Shown in pieces: positions 47,800-58,646 of a stretch of 64,000 bases of DNA. The translations under genes and the position numbers were made by a program. Every line of letters begins with the position of its first letter. Position 1 is the stretch's first letter. The notes beneath the pieces are model-generated. The model made no database searches, had not been told where the DNA came from, and was given only the letters and a program-made list of their open reading frames with translations. The DNA comes from Paramarasmius palmivorus (Eukaryota; Basidiomycota; Agaricomycetes; Agaricales; Marasmiaceae), in contig JAYKXP010000021.1 in the NCBI GenBank assembly GCA_037176845.1, positions 310,001-374,000 on the forward strand. The letters run 5' to 3'.

Positions 47800-48156
47800 T
47801 TTTCATCGCAACCAGCCATGTTTTGAAGCTTCCCAGCCATACCTTTCCGCCGTTCCTTGTATCATAAGCGTTGCCCTTGTATCCATCCACGGTGTATTTT
47901 CTTGTACGATACTAACCTTCGAATAGTCGCAGATCTGAACTATGTACCACCCCATCTCTTGTCTTTTTATTCCATTGCTGTACATCTTGGACCTCTCCCT
48001 AACATATTGACACGAGGATTGAATATACCTTGGCTCCATCTTGATCGTTGCGTTGTGCCCCATTGTGAACTTAGTTCGCGGTTGATCGTTGAAACCTGAT
48101 GTCCTTGTATTACGGGCATAATAAAAGTACACACTTTCTTTCCTACTTCTTAATTG
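47800..48156. other. Convergent intergenic spacer
   Basis: 357 bp between two 3' ends. No gene. Confidence 0.5.
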
Positions 48157-49753
48157 CTAACGTTTCTGCGGCTCCGCATCACTACCGACGTGGCTGAACA
48201 TTGTATCTGACTGCCCAAGCTGGGAAACTCCCAATCGCGGCATGTCAATGGGCGACGTCGGCGACTCAATATCCGACTTGACCACCGACGAGAGCTCGAA
48301 GTGTAACGTAGAGCTTTTCTCCCTTGGTTTCCTTTCCTCTACGGTGCGGGTCAAGTTGGAACGAAGGATAATCAATGTTGGAGCGATACCCTGTAGTTAT
48401 CGCACATTCATTAGCAAGGATTGGAAGAGAAATGGTTGATGCTTACAGAGATGAGGATGACGGCTGGTAGTAGATTGACCGTAACGCCTACTTTGCTAGC
48501 ATGTCCAGTGAGGACCGCATGAACTATTAAGAAAGCCGGGTATATGGATCCTGATTCAAGGCTAAAGTCGAACCCCAGATCAGCTAGAACTCGTACAAGG
48601 ACAGGACAATGGACGTACATCATCCTAATGATGGTCTTATACTCTGGATCGATGTCATTGCTTTGCGAATGACCGGATATAGCTCGACGGGTATCCCGAG
48701 CAACCCACCAGATTCGGGTAGCTGAAAGTCATCAGTATCGAGGTTAGGCTGTTTTGGAGGCTTATTTATACCAATCATGAGTGTTATAAGACTATTGACT
48801 GCTGCATTGGAAGCAACTGAGAGTGGTGGGTAAGACACGTGTGGAAGTGTGAAGTAGATACAACATACAGTATCCAATTTGGTACTGGATTGCCTTCTGG
48901 TATATGGCGAAGTTTTCGGCTTTCCTCATATCAGATGAGATAATCTTCATGATTGCGGTTGCCAGTCCAATTGCTAGGTTCATGTTTGAGTCGTCGAGCA
49001 CTGCGACAGGGAAGATGCACGGACCATTAGCCACTACGGATGCCAACAGCGGGAATGCAACGATGCGTTTTCTGGAGCCCCAGATAGTGTACAAGCGGTG
49101 GAGCTACGGCGGGAGGCTGAGTTATTGTGACAAATCAAGTGATGAGGGTACTAACCAAAACGGAGTCTGCAATACAGCTGAGCTAGGTTTAGTATTTCCG
49201 ATCTCCCCGCACCAAAAGAACCTCACTTGGCAAGAACATAGCCGATGTAGGTAACGACTCTGTACTGAAGTCAGCTCAAATAAGCGAAGGACGGGCAATA
49301 GCACTCACATTATCCCCGTTTTCGCTGGATCGTATACACCGTAGCTCAAAAAGTGACTTGGATCTTGAGTCTTTAGAGAGGTGAAGGAGATGACGCCGTC
49401 CATAATGTCGCTGGCGGTGATCACAAATGCTGCAACGGTCGTCACCACAAAGAGGGATGTAATCCAAGCGATATGGAGTCTTCGGTTCATGGCATGGCGG
49501 CGGGTTGAGAGGAAGTAGCACGATTGCCCAAAGAGCAGAATGTAGAAACCTATAGGATACGAGCTTTTTAGTGATTGCAAGGGAGATAGTAGCTCTTTAC
49601 GCACCAAAAAGTAGCATGGTAAGCTGGGAAAATCATTCAATGAGTGAAACATGTATCAGAAATGAGCTGTGCACCCACCCCAGTGGAAATGATAGGCTTG
49701 ACTAGGACAGACTCAACCGTGAAAAGGTCATTGATACTGACGATAGTACTCAT
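48157..49753 (-). CDS. Multi-pass membrane protein, agaricomycete family of unknown function
   Basis: Multi-exon gene with ATG at 49753 and stop at 48157. The N-terminus MSTIVSINDLFTVESVLV is extracellular-like. Hydrophobic segments follow in sequence: LTMLLFGFYILLFGQSCYFL, LHIAWITSLFVVTTVAAFVI, a loop GVYDPAKTG, then VYTIWGSRKRIVAFPLLASV, an ATAIMKIISSDMRK-containing region, and further helices. Six to seven membrane passes are expected. The cytosolic tail is Ser-rich (GIAPTLIILRSNLTRTVEER to AEPQKR). The seven-helix form recalls receptor-like proteins common in mushrooms, but no ligand or coupling function is known to me. Middle exon borders were not all resolved. Confidence 0.8.
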
Positions 49754-51226
49754 CCTCGCCGGGGGTCCGAAGAGACACGAAGGGGATCCACAACGAAGGT
49801 ATGATATATATAGCGAGACAGTGCGTGCCTATCCAAGAAGTCTCGGTGGAAGCCCGTTCGGCAACAGGTGATGATGGATTTCGATTATGGCGTGCGAAGG
49901 CGCCGGAGGAGATTGATGAACTGTCATCGGGATATTTAAAGTTCCTTCACAGAGGCTGGATGCCGTAGCGCTTAGATTCGAAGAAGCAGCTGTCCCACAT
50001 GGTAGCTTGAGCAGCCAGACTAATAGAACACAAATTTTTCCCGCTTTTGACCAGCTCTTGATGGAAAACGCGGCAGACGTATGATGTTTTCTGTCGGTGT
50101 CGCCAAAGCAATGGTCTTCTTTCAAGAGGTGCAACTTTTCAGACTACGAATAATACTATGTATAGGCACGGGCTTACCGGAGGGTATGGTTCGACTGTAG
50201 CCTCGCCTTGTATTATGTTTTAGGGTGCCGGTGACTGAGAATGCGCGACATACGGAGGAACAGCCACAAACGGAAATGTGGTGTAGATAGTATAGATCCG
50301 TTTTTGTTCAAGGTCCTTGATGGTATGAAGTAGATCTAGAACCGGTTTTTTTAGAGCATAAGTAAATGGGCGTTGCGAGGAGTACACAACACTTGCACAA
50401 CACAACTTACTCCAACGATTTACATCCGGCTAATACTAGTAGCACTGCACTCGATATACGCGACTCTACGATTGAATAGTTGCCGACCACAATAGACAAG
50501 ATTTAAGCTTCTAAAAGAGTCGGTGGATCTGCACGTCCTAGGCAAAGGTTCGAGAACGTGAAGGTGAACATTCCTGCCCCTCCGCTGGGGATAGTGTCGA
50601 GATCTGAATATTGAAATCAGGAGCTGAGAATGACAGAAACCAGTGTACCCATTATCAAGAGCCCCCAGAGATCCAGGTTGTGCGAGAGATACGCGAGGAA
50701 TGGAGGAAAAGGTACGGTAGAGACACGCGGCGCTTACGCATCACATCCGGGGAGCGCCGAGTCGGGCTCGGCGAAAATATTCCCATCACCCGAACCCTCA
50801 TCTTACTAGCATGTATGCTTGTATGCTGTAAATTCATCAGGATCTCTTGGTTCTAGTATTTACAGGTATCTCAAGAAAATCAGCCTTTGATCTTGTGAAC
50901 GAAGGGTCTCGAATGAGGTAAATTTCTCTGGCTTAAAGCCACCGTCGGCCTCGTTGTGAGCGCTCATACCAGGCTGTGTCTGAGAAAATGGCCTTCGCTA
51001 CCAGTACACAACGCAACCAACTCAACAATAGCATAGGATATGCAACCTGAAACTACCATCATTGACCGCACCCCATGAATTCATTGTTCAACGCTGCCTT
51101 AGGCTGATTTACGGGTAGACAATAGATTTTGGAACGTTTAAAAGGGCGTATGTGTCCTCCCCTGGCTCTTCACAAATCATCTTTTCTTTCATTCGATCTC
51201 TTTCTTCACTTCATCAGCTTCCTGAT
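49754..51226. other. Intergenic, promoter of peptide E
   Basis: No convincing gene. A 57-codon plus-strand frame near 50.63 kb lacks distinguishing features. Confidence 0.4.
51136..51146 (+). promoter_or_regulatory. TATA-like box of peptide E
   Basis: GTTTAAAAGGG lies about 80 bp upstream of the ATG at 51227. It matches the box before peptide B. Confidence 0.45.
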
Positions 51227-51647
51227 ATGTTGTTCTCTCGATTCATCACCGCTGTCGTGTCCGTGGCTACCATGCTTTCGGTGTCCGCAAGCCAATCCCA
51301 CGATGGGTATGGCATCCGATTTTGAAGTTGTTGCACCAGCGCTAACTATTTTTACTATAGCATCATGGATATATCACCTCAGACCGGCGCTCAACAGCCT
51401 CTCAGTGTTAATAACAAGACATCGAGTTGGTCTGGCGCGTCCAAGATGCTGGGCATGGTAAGAGCTATTCCCAGTACTCAAGACTCAAAAGCTGATACTT
51501 CAATTTGTAGCCAGTTGCTGATTCACAACAAGGCACGTTCAGTACTCAATGCGTTATCTGCCACCCCGATGGCAGCTGTAGCTCATGTAAGTCATCCCTA
51601 CCGGACTTTATCAAACATTGACTGATACCCATGCTCCCTTAGGCTAA
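51227..51647 (+). CDS. Small secreted peptide E, C-terminal double-CxxC tail
   Basis: Four exons: 51227-51306, 51361-51457, 51511-51586 and 51643-51647, giving 85 aa, the same as peptides B and C. The signal peptide begins MLFSRFITAVVSVATMLSVSA. A polar Gln/Ser-rich middle follows. The tail is QCVICHPDGSCSSC-stop, pattern Cx2C-x5-Cx2C. Introns 1 and 2 are in phases 2 and 0, as in the other family members. A third intron (51587-51642) splits the final Cys codon, so the last exon encodes only the end of that Cys and the stop. If it is retained, the codon still reads Cys and the protein gains ten residues (KSSLPDFIKH). The family tail and plan are convincing; the function is unknown. Confidence 0.8.
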
Positions 51648-53949
51648 AAACCGACGCCGACGAACGTTAAGTTATTCGGATATTTATCTTATTATTATCA
51701 GCCCACCTCTACAATACCACAACAATCCTAGTACGCACCCCAAAGTGCGAATCCGTGTATCCTTAGTATTACAGTCTTTAAACCGACCATCCTTAAAAGT
51801 ACTATCCGATTCTACCGAATTCCTTCTACGCCACAACGGGAAAAGCTGTGAACTACACCCACACCATATGCTTCGTTGATTGAGTTTGATAAAGAAACAT
51901 CGTATTCTGGGCCTACGAGGTGCTCGAAGCCCGAAGCTCGTTAGTAATGTCAACGCTCCCTGCATCACTCAGTCTTCCCTTGCCCACGTGAAATCACTTT
52001 GATAGTGAATGGCTATAAGCAAGATCTCACGCCAAAAACATGAAAAGCACTCACCAAGCCGCTTTCCGACATGGTGATAGACTACACTCTATCCCCACCA
52101 ATGACGCCAACAATGATCCCAGCCAGCAAACATGATCCCCGCGGCTGCATCTTGCCTTCCAAGTCAATTTGCTCCCACAGCAACGCGGACAGCAGTCGAT
52201 AATCAGCGTCTGATGGTTCGGAAGGGTGAAAGATAGCCAGATGAATCAGGGTCCGGGGGAAGTGGATGCGATGTACGGCTGGTTTGCCTCATCATCCGTG
52301 ATACATAACGATGCCCATCACATCGAGAGCATGCGAGCGCCGACAATATTCTTGGTGGCGCTGAGAATGTCTTCAGTGCGGCAGTTATGTCTAAGCACCT
52401 TGATATATTGATACACTAGATTAGCACGGTAGCTAGAATAGAGGTGCCTGGGCCAGGTACTCACGATGGCAGAGCTCAAAATGGACCGATGTCTGCGCAT
52501 TTGACAGATTTGACACCTTGTGAAGAGATCTAAGGGGTTCGGTGATCAAGTAAGACCCCGAATGTTGTTCAGTTCTTGGTGGGATACGAAATAGAACCAT
52601 CATATACCTGTCAATCCCCATTTTGGCCCATTCCTTCTTGCAGGGATAGGGCCCCGAGCCCTACGTGTTACTGGTCAATGTCACTACAATCGACTTCCAG
52701 CTTGCTTGCTTTCAGACATTGATCCAAGCTGTTCGGACTACATAGTTGTGGGAGGTCATTTCCAAGTCAATTGATCAATGATGAACGTTGACAGCACCGG
52801 CTTGTGCTGTCAGTAGTCTTTTACTTTGTAAAGCTGAAGCCGGCGGAGATTATGGGCGACAGTACGTTATCATTTGAGGTTTCCTCGCTCGGTAGCCAAC
52901 CTCGAAGTGTTACCAGCTAGGTGTTGATCTAGTGAGAATTCGTTTTTCAGTGACTCGGAAGGGTACAGCTGGCGAATCGCACCTTTGTGTTTCCGAGATC
53001 CCTCTGCCACCATCCTACTTTGCACACCCGTTTGTTTTTGCCGATCCTCCCAGCTACATCACATCGGCCAGCTCAAGAGTCGTGGTAGTGGTTGAACAGC
53101 CTCCGGTGTCTGTCGAGCAGCGATATTCGGTTTTACTCCACCTTGTGTTGGGGTATTGATCGCTGCTGGAACGCTGGAGGTTCATGCCATGCCGAACACA
53201 GATGTTGCAGAGCTGTGCGTGCGCCGTCATGATCATTGGAAGGTATCGGGGATGTACGAACGGTTCCAGCCGTAAATCTGACGAAGATATCAGAGTATGA
53301 TTCTCGCGGAAATCGTCCTGGAAACGCACCGAGCACAGCTCACAGCTGGACCAACCCAATATCCGATTTTCTGTGCAAAAGAATCTCTCTCTAATTGTCT
53401 TGGAACGGCAGTACCATAAGAGTCTTCGCAATTGTGACAGCATGGTGTCTATAGGACTTTCTGAGACTCGGTCGACAGTCGACTCGTGGTCGGAGAAACA
53501 TCTCGAACGATGGCCATTAACTTTCTAGTCTTGGCATCTGTAAAAGCCGGGATTTTAAAAGGAAGTTGAGGTTGTTGGCATAGAAGGTGGTGGTCGTGGA
53601 GAAAGGAGATCGAAGACGCGTCAGCGATTATCAGAAACCTAGTCTCCTGTACGCCGACTCAATCACTCGTACCTCGTTGGATAGAAACGACGCTGCGAAC
53701 GCTTTGAGTCCCGACTCTTTGACGACAGTCGATCAAAGTACTGTTTCACCAAGGAGCGACAATAAAATTCTGAATTAAGACTACCTCAGATGGAGTTCTC
53801 GCCAAATCTGAGACGGGCTCGAGATGTGAATTCGTGTATGCAATTTTCCATGAATACATACGTATGCACATGCAAATAACAAGAAGGTTATATATATATA
53901 TATATAGAGTGAGAGAGAGAGAGGTCAAGCTGAGCCCAGTGTTGACCTT
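51648..53949. other. 2.3 kb gap without a supported gene
   Basis: It contains a (TA)n/(GA)n microsatellite at 53889-53924. Near 53.58 kb a stretch weakly resembles the repeat at 55822-56088. No coding gene could be built. Confidence 0.4.
53889..53924. repeat. TA/GA microsatellite
   Basis: About 18 bp of alternating TA run into an imperfect GA tract, just past the 3' end of the 53950-55344 F-box gene. Confidence 0.9.
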
Positions 53950-55344
53950 TTAAAACTGGAAGCCAAAGTAAGACCGTAAACTTGGGAAGAAAGCAGATAC
54001 TGGTGGATGCCTCAACGCTGTCACGATCGACTCGTGCGGTTCGTACAGCTCGAATATTTGCAATGCAGTGAAGCGGTAGAAGAAGACTGAGGCCAACGGG
54101 AAGGGCCTGAGATCCCACTTCTCCAACCCTTGAAGGCTAAGCGCCAATTTCGAGATCGGGTTCCTTTCTGCATCCTCGTAAAACGCTGGAGAGTGCATAG
54201 CGAGACGGGAGACCTGTCCGAGAGGCCAGTGGGTCATCACCGCCGTATATGCCGCGAGGGTATCCCGCACCTCGTCGCTGAAGCTGAATGAGGAGATGTT
54301 GGATTCAGGGCATGAATTATCTTTGACCCTATTCCCAATGATCAGGGTAGAGAGGATCGGAACATCGAGGATTTCGGCGATGACCTTAAGCTCGACCGGT
54401 TCCGTGAAATCCACGGTGAGCATGGTCAAGGAAGATAGCGACAGGGGAGTCAAGTTATCAGGCCTGAGCTTCGGTAACGCCCCAAATCCAAGATGGAGCG
54501 TTTTAAGCGAGTGTTTGTTCGGGGCGAGAACACATCCGAGGTCTCTGGACGTGAACGGCTCGTGGTGCAGCGGAAGATGCTGAATGACAAGTGAAGTGAG
54601 GGAATGGGCACAAAAGCACGGATAGTCGATCGGAAAGCTACACAGATCAAGGTGCGTGAGCTTAGGGATCACTGTCTTCGCCCAGGCGCCAAGTTCTCCA
54701 GGAGAATCGAAGAGCTCGCTGGGCGCTTGTACAGGCACAAGCGTAACGTTATTTCCCGAGGGATGAGCCTTCTGATGCTCGTTATCGACTGAAACATGCT
54801 GTACAGTCAAAGACTGCAGCTCAGAGAAATCTCCCTGATTATCCAGCCAGCTAGTGATATAGCTAAGGTGCTCCCAAGCGGTACAGCGTACACTGATTTC
54901 CTTGCATCGAGAGATGGCGTCAGAGAGGAGGATAGAGATAAGGGAATCGATGTGACTATGGGTCAATCCTTCACAAAATGAATGGAGTCGGAAGGGATCG
55001 ACAGTTAAGTGGATTCTCAGCGAGAGGCGAAGGTTGCTGGACAAATCGAGTATTCGTTTCAATGTGGGCCATGCCAGAACAGGATTGCTGGCGGAGATGG
55101 CATCGAGAGCAAGGTTCGGCGACGTGCTGTCTATGCAGACAAGCGTCCACAGTCGAGGTTCGCCGCGAAGAATTCGGCGGAAGTCACGGCAAGTATCGAG
55201 GGGAGCCAGGAGGGAAGCAGCTGACTGTGTCTCTTCTACCAGCGTGGCAAAGATTTGCAACTTGAGCTCATCTGGAAGAGACAGGAAGTTGTGAGGATTG
55301 TGATGGTTGGCGTAGGGAATGGGATCGACAGAATCAATATCCAT
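53950..55344 (-). CDS. F-box protein (LRR-type), paralogue of 56160-57584
   Basis: Intronless, 464 aa, ATG at 55344. The N-terminal F-box reads FLSLPDELKLQIFATLVEE, followed by LDTCRDFRRILRGEPRLWTL. An irregular leucine-rich region (LKTLHLGFGALPKLRP, LSSLTMLTVDF) continues to a C-terminal FFPSLRSYFGFQF. It aligns along its length with the neighbouring gene at 56160-57584 (LPDELQLHIFATMVK, TCRAFRRLLEGEPSLWTLV), so the two are tandem duplicates. The short F-box/LRR form, without the N-terminal CxxC or coiled region, sets this pair apart from the other F-box genes of the window. An SCF adaptor role is inferred. Confidence 0.85.
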   Translation of the reverse strand: MDIDSVDPIPYANHHNPHNFLSLPDELKLQIFATLVEETQSAASLLAPLDTCRDFRRILRGEPRLWTLVCIDSTSPNLALDAISASNPVLAWPTLKRILDLSSNLRLSLRIHLTVDPFRLHSFCEGLTHSHIDSLISILLSDAISRCKEISVRCTAWEHLSYITSWLDNQGDFSELQSLTVQHVSVDNEHQKAHPSGNNVTLVPVQAPSELFDSPGELGAWAKTVIPKLTHLDLCSFPIDYPCFCAHSLTSLVIQHLPLHHEPFTSRDLGCVLAPNKHSLKTLHLGFGALPKLRPDNLTPLSLSSLTMLTVDFTEPVELKVIAEILDVPILSTLIIGNRVKDNSCPESNISSFSFSDEVRDTLAAYTAVMTHWPLGQVSRLAMHSPAFYEDAERNPISKLALSLQGLEKWDLRPFPLASVFFYRFTALQIFELYEPHESIVTALRHPPVSAFFPSLRSYFGFQF

Positions 55345-56159
55345 CTACAAATTGAAAGTAAGCTAACCGATACAGAATTCAGAAGCGCGGGACTAACCGG
55401 CACAAATCTGGGAGTTGAAAGAGACATGAGACGGTCAACCCCCACGATAACGCTCTCATCTTATAGTCTGCCGTTGGGCCGTTGGGCCACAATGCCAAGG
55501 GTATCTTCTTATTCAAGTCGTCCGTGCCGGAACGGCCACAGAAATTTCAAGTAATCGCCTGTATTAATAGTGAATTTCATAGGAACAATGCAACACAGGT
55601 TGGTACTCACGTATCGCTCGCATGACTCCTCTATTCTTTGCCACAAGAGCAATTTGTGTTCGGCAATATCCTTTACAATAGACTTCGCTCTCCATCTTCG
55701 TTTACCACTGCGCTAATTTGACTACCCAGCTAAATCAACATTAGGATCTCGAAAACCAAGCACGAATACTTGTGACTCACCAATGCATCCTTTTCAGACT
55801 TTTCAAGTTTTGCCGCGACAGTCTGCTTCGAGAATCGATATTGGTGGGAACACATTGAGAAATCTATCTGCCCAAGCACTGGGGCTTGGTTGAACTACGA
55901 CAATCTGCCTTTTTCCCATCAGGAAACACTCGACATGGCAACATTCCATTACGTTGACTCAGTAGCACCGAATTGATGATTGTAGGCGGCTGAGAGAGAG
56001 AGAGAGAGAGAGAGGATTTGAAGAATATGGTGGTCGTAGAGAGAAATTTGTCGGATGACGGCATCGGCCGACGCTTCCTCGGCGCTTTCATGCGTAAGTG
56101 TATGTACTTGCTAGTATTGCTTCAGGACAGCCATAGCTAAATAATACAGGAAAACATGT
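55345..56159. other. Intergenic with repeat copy
   Basis: It contains the first copy of a direct repeat (55822-56088) with an internal GA microsatellite. No gene is supported. Confidence 0.45.
55822..56088 (+). repeat. Direct repeat, copy 1 (about 260 bp)
   Basis: Matches 58273-58528 with only scattered differences over most of its length, starting at TCTGCTTCGAGA and ending at CGACGCTTCCTCGGCGCTT. This copy carries an expanded (GA)n tract (about 55992-56014) that the other copy lacks. The two copies flank the F-box gene at 56160-57584. Confidence 0.85.
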
Positions 56160-57584
56160 TCATTCTACACAGCGATATCTCAGTAGTGACGGGAAGAATT
56201 GGATACGAATCCTCTGCCCTTGCCCAACTTCAATATGTCGAGCCGGATACTTGAGTGTCGTCAGAACACCGTTATCAGGTTTGTAGAGCTCCAAAACCCT
56301 CAACGACACAAACTGATAGAAAAAGTTCGAGGAAGTTGGAGTGCCCTCGGCCCAAGGTTCGCGCCCTTCAAAGTGACTCTCTAGCTGGGCTATCCTCTGG
56401 TCAGGGATACTGGCATAGCGCATATGGAGATGGGTAACCTGATGAAGAGGCCAGTAATCCATCGCCGATACGTAGGCACGAAGTGTACCTTCTGCCAACG
56501 GATGCCTCCAACACATTCCATCTCTTGTCGCTGCATCCAACTCTGGGTTGCATTTGACGAAATTACGGATGACGAGGCCCTTCAGTCTCGGTATATGAAG
56601 GTTTTCCGCGGCCCATCTGAGCTCATCCGGATGTAAGTAATCGATGGAAAGTCCAGTGAGCGCAGGAAGCGACAACGGCAGTCGTTTTTCAGGCCACTCC
56701 TTCGCAGTCTGGATCGCACCCGCGCCGAGGTGGAGTGTGGACAGAGTGCGTTGGTTGAGCTCAAGGGCGAAACGAAGCTCGGACCGCGTCAGAGGATGAC
56801 TCCTCTTGAAAACACCCGAGATTGCGAGAGAGGTGAGCCTGGTTGCACAGAAACAACGATAGTCGAGCGGAACGCCATGAAAAATGACACTTTGAAGCAG
56901 CGGGATTGTAGCTTTGCCGTATGCCGTTAACTTTGGGACGGAGCAACAGTCCCATCCTTCAATTGGCGTCCAAAACTCCGAGTCAGAACCGTCTGGATGA
57001 TCAAGCTGATACCCTGGTGGGGAAGTGAACCAAAAAACGAGGGATTTTAGCGACAGAAGTGGAAAATAGTCGTCTTCCTCGTCGGCGATGAGATTTTGTG
57101 AGATGTCGAAAAGATGGTCGAAGTCGGAGCAACGAACAGTGATGCTTTTACAGCGGAAGAAGCATTTCTCTCGGAGAATGCTCATGACCGGCGTCAGAGA
57201 AAGTTGTCGCATGCGATCATCGTGTGATAGGAGATTGATGGTCAATGACAGTTCTTGCTCTCCGGAGAGCTCGAGGATCCTCCCAACCCCCGGAACTACA
57301 AGGCTGAATCCAGGTTCAGACAATATCCTACTCCTGATAATGAAGGAGGTGGAATCGATGCGAACGAGGGTCCAAAGAGACGGCTCGCCCTCAAGGAGGC
57401 GACGAAAAGCACGGCAGGTTCGTAAAGATGGGAGAAGGGAGAAAGAGGATTGTGTCGTTTTCACCATCGTGGCGAAGATGTGTAGCTGCAGCTCGTCTGG
57501 TAAACGTAAGATATGAGGAGGAGCAGAGTCAATTGGCAAAGGGTGTTGCGGTGATACGTTCATGAAGGGGACCATGGTATCCAT
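56160..57584 (-). CDS. F-box protein (LRR-type), paralogue of 53950-55344
   Basis: Intronless, 474 aa, ATG at 57584. The F-box reads ILRLPDELQLHIFATMVKT, followed by SLRTCRAFRRLLEGEPSLW. The LRR-like body (LKSLVFWFTSP, LSTLHLGAGAI, LPALTGLSIDYLHPDELRW) ends in FFPSLLRYRCVE, matching FFPSLRSYFGFQF of its paralogue. A second in-frame Met four codons in is also possible. It lies between two copies of a 260 bp direct repeat, consistent with the duplication mechanism. An SCF adaptor role is inferred. Confidence 0.85.
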   Translation of the reverse strand: MDTMVPFMNVSPQHPLPIDSAPPHILRLPDELQLHIFATMVKTTQSSFSLLPSLRTCRAFRRLLEGEPSLWTLVRIDSTSFIIRSRILSEPGFSLVVPGVGRILELSGEQELSLTINLLSHDDRMRQLSLTPVMSILREKCFFRCKSITVRCSDFDHLFDISQNLIADEEDDYFPLLSLKSLVFWFTSPPGYQLDHPDGSDSEFWTPIEGWDCCSVPKLTAYGKATIPLLQSVIFHGVPLDYRCFCATRLTSLAISGVFKRSHPLTRSELRFALELNQRTLSTLHLGAGAIQTAKEWPEKRLPLSLPALTGLSIDYLHPDELRWAAENLHIPRLKGLVIRNFVKCNPELDAATRDGMCWRHPLAEGTLRAYVSAMDYWPLHQVTHLHMRYASIPDQRIAQLESHFEGREPWAEGTPTSSNFFYQFVSLRVLELYKPDNGVLTTLKYPARHIEVGQGQRIRIQFFPSLLRYRCVE

Positions 57585-57977
57585 CTAGCCAGGTTCAATG
57601 TCAGAGGTGTTTTCTAGATATTGAAAAGTCAGCTCACCATGACGTTTCAGAGGCGCGATAGGTGGGGGCAGTAGGTTTACGTTTCCAGCTTTTTATCTTC
57701 CAGCGAGGAACATCCTAGGTGCACGGACCAACAACCAAGGCGCTACATGTCTAGTGCCTCGACCACAAAGTCTGAGGGCCATAGTGCAAAATTCTTTGAG
57801 GTCTTCTGTGAGTTGACCAAAGATTTTCTTGGCCCCGGTTAACAATGAAAGGTTAGAATCATGCCCCTATACAACGTGCCAGTTGTCAGTGCCAGTTTTC
57901 GACATCATAGTTGCTTTTACTCACAGATAGCTGGTGCTCCTTTCGTTCCAAGCTTTAATCCCTTCTCCCATAGATCT

Positions 57978-58112
57978 ATCTTTCCGCAAAACATAACGTG
58001 TTGCTACTCATGGCTTTTAGGTCCGTCTAAACGAGAGGCGTCAGTCTGAGTACGGTCTCCCATATAACAAGCATAGTACATACTCACAGTCTGAGTCAAG
58101 AACTTAAAGCAC
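57978..58112 (+). repeat. Diverged direct repeat, copy a (about 135 bp)
   Basis: Resembles 59364-59494. Both begin TCTTTCCGCA and share GTACATACTCACAGTC near the end. Similarity is moderate. The two copies flank riboflavin kinase. Confidence 0.65.
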
Positions 58113-58272
58113 CTGGCCTTCTTATTGCTGTGAGAAGAAGATGAACCACCCAGCATGATGAATTGGGAACCGATTGTGAAAGAGTACATATTGATGGTTC
58201 GAGAGAAAGTATGTTTGTTTATAGTCTCCCCTAGGCAGACTTATACCCACCGTGACGATGCAAGCATGTACG

Positions 58273-58528
58273 TCTGCTTCGAGATTAGTGAGAACACCTT
58301 GAAAAATCTATCCACCCAAGCACTGGGGCTTGGTTGAACTACGACTATCTGCCTTTTTCCCCCCAAGGAGACACTCGACATGGCAACATTTCATTGCCTT
58401 GGCTCAGCAGCACCGAATGATGACTGCAAGCGACTGAGAGGGGTTTCGAAGAACATGGTGGTCGTAGAGAGAAATTTGTCGGATGACGCGCGTCGAACAG
58501 GCATCGGCCGACGCTTCCTCGGCGCTTC
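58273..58528 (+). repeat. Direct repeat, copy 2 (about 260 bp)
   Basis: Second copy of 55822-56088. Here the sequence is open in one frame from ATG 58380 and runs in frame into riboflavin kinase, offering an alternative upstream start derived from the repeat. Confidence 0.85.
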
Positions 58529-58646
58529 AAGATCTTATCAGCCAGTTATCAGAACCCCATGTGGGGATCATGTGACACATATTTTGGTTTCGGACCCCGA
58601 GCAGACCCTGCTAGATCTGAGTCTTAGCAACCCTTCCAACAATCCA

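Larger units (their letters stand above)
57585..58646. other. Intergenic with repeat copies upstream of riboflavin kinase
   Basis: It holds the second copy of the 260 bp repeat (58273-58528) and one copy of a weaker 130 bp repeat (57978-58112). A tiny spliced minus-strand frame around 58156-57975 (starting MLGGSSSSHSNKKARCFK) might be a remnant gene; I do not annotate it. Confidence 0.4.

Noticed and set aside
53139..53444. Minus-strand frame with CNICVRHGM and other Cys
   Set aside because: There is a single CxxC only, it lies far from the stop, and there is no signal peptide. Treated as chance.
58380..58646. N-terminal 89 codons as part of the main riboflavin kinase protein
   Set aside because: The segment is derived from a direct repeat and the family's conserved part and normal length fit the start at 58647. 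Kept only as an alternative start.
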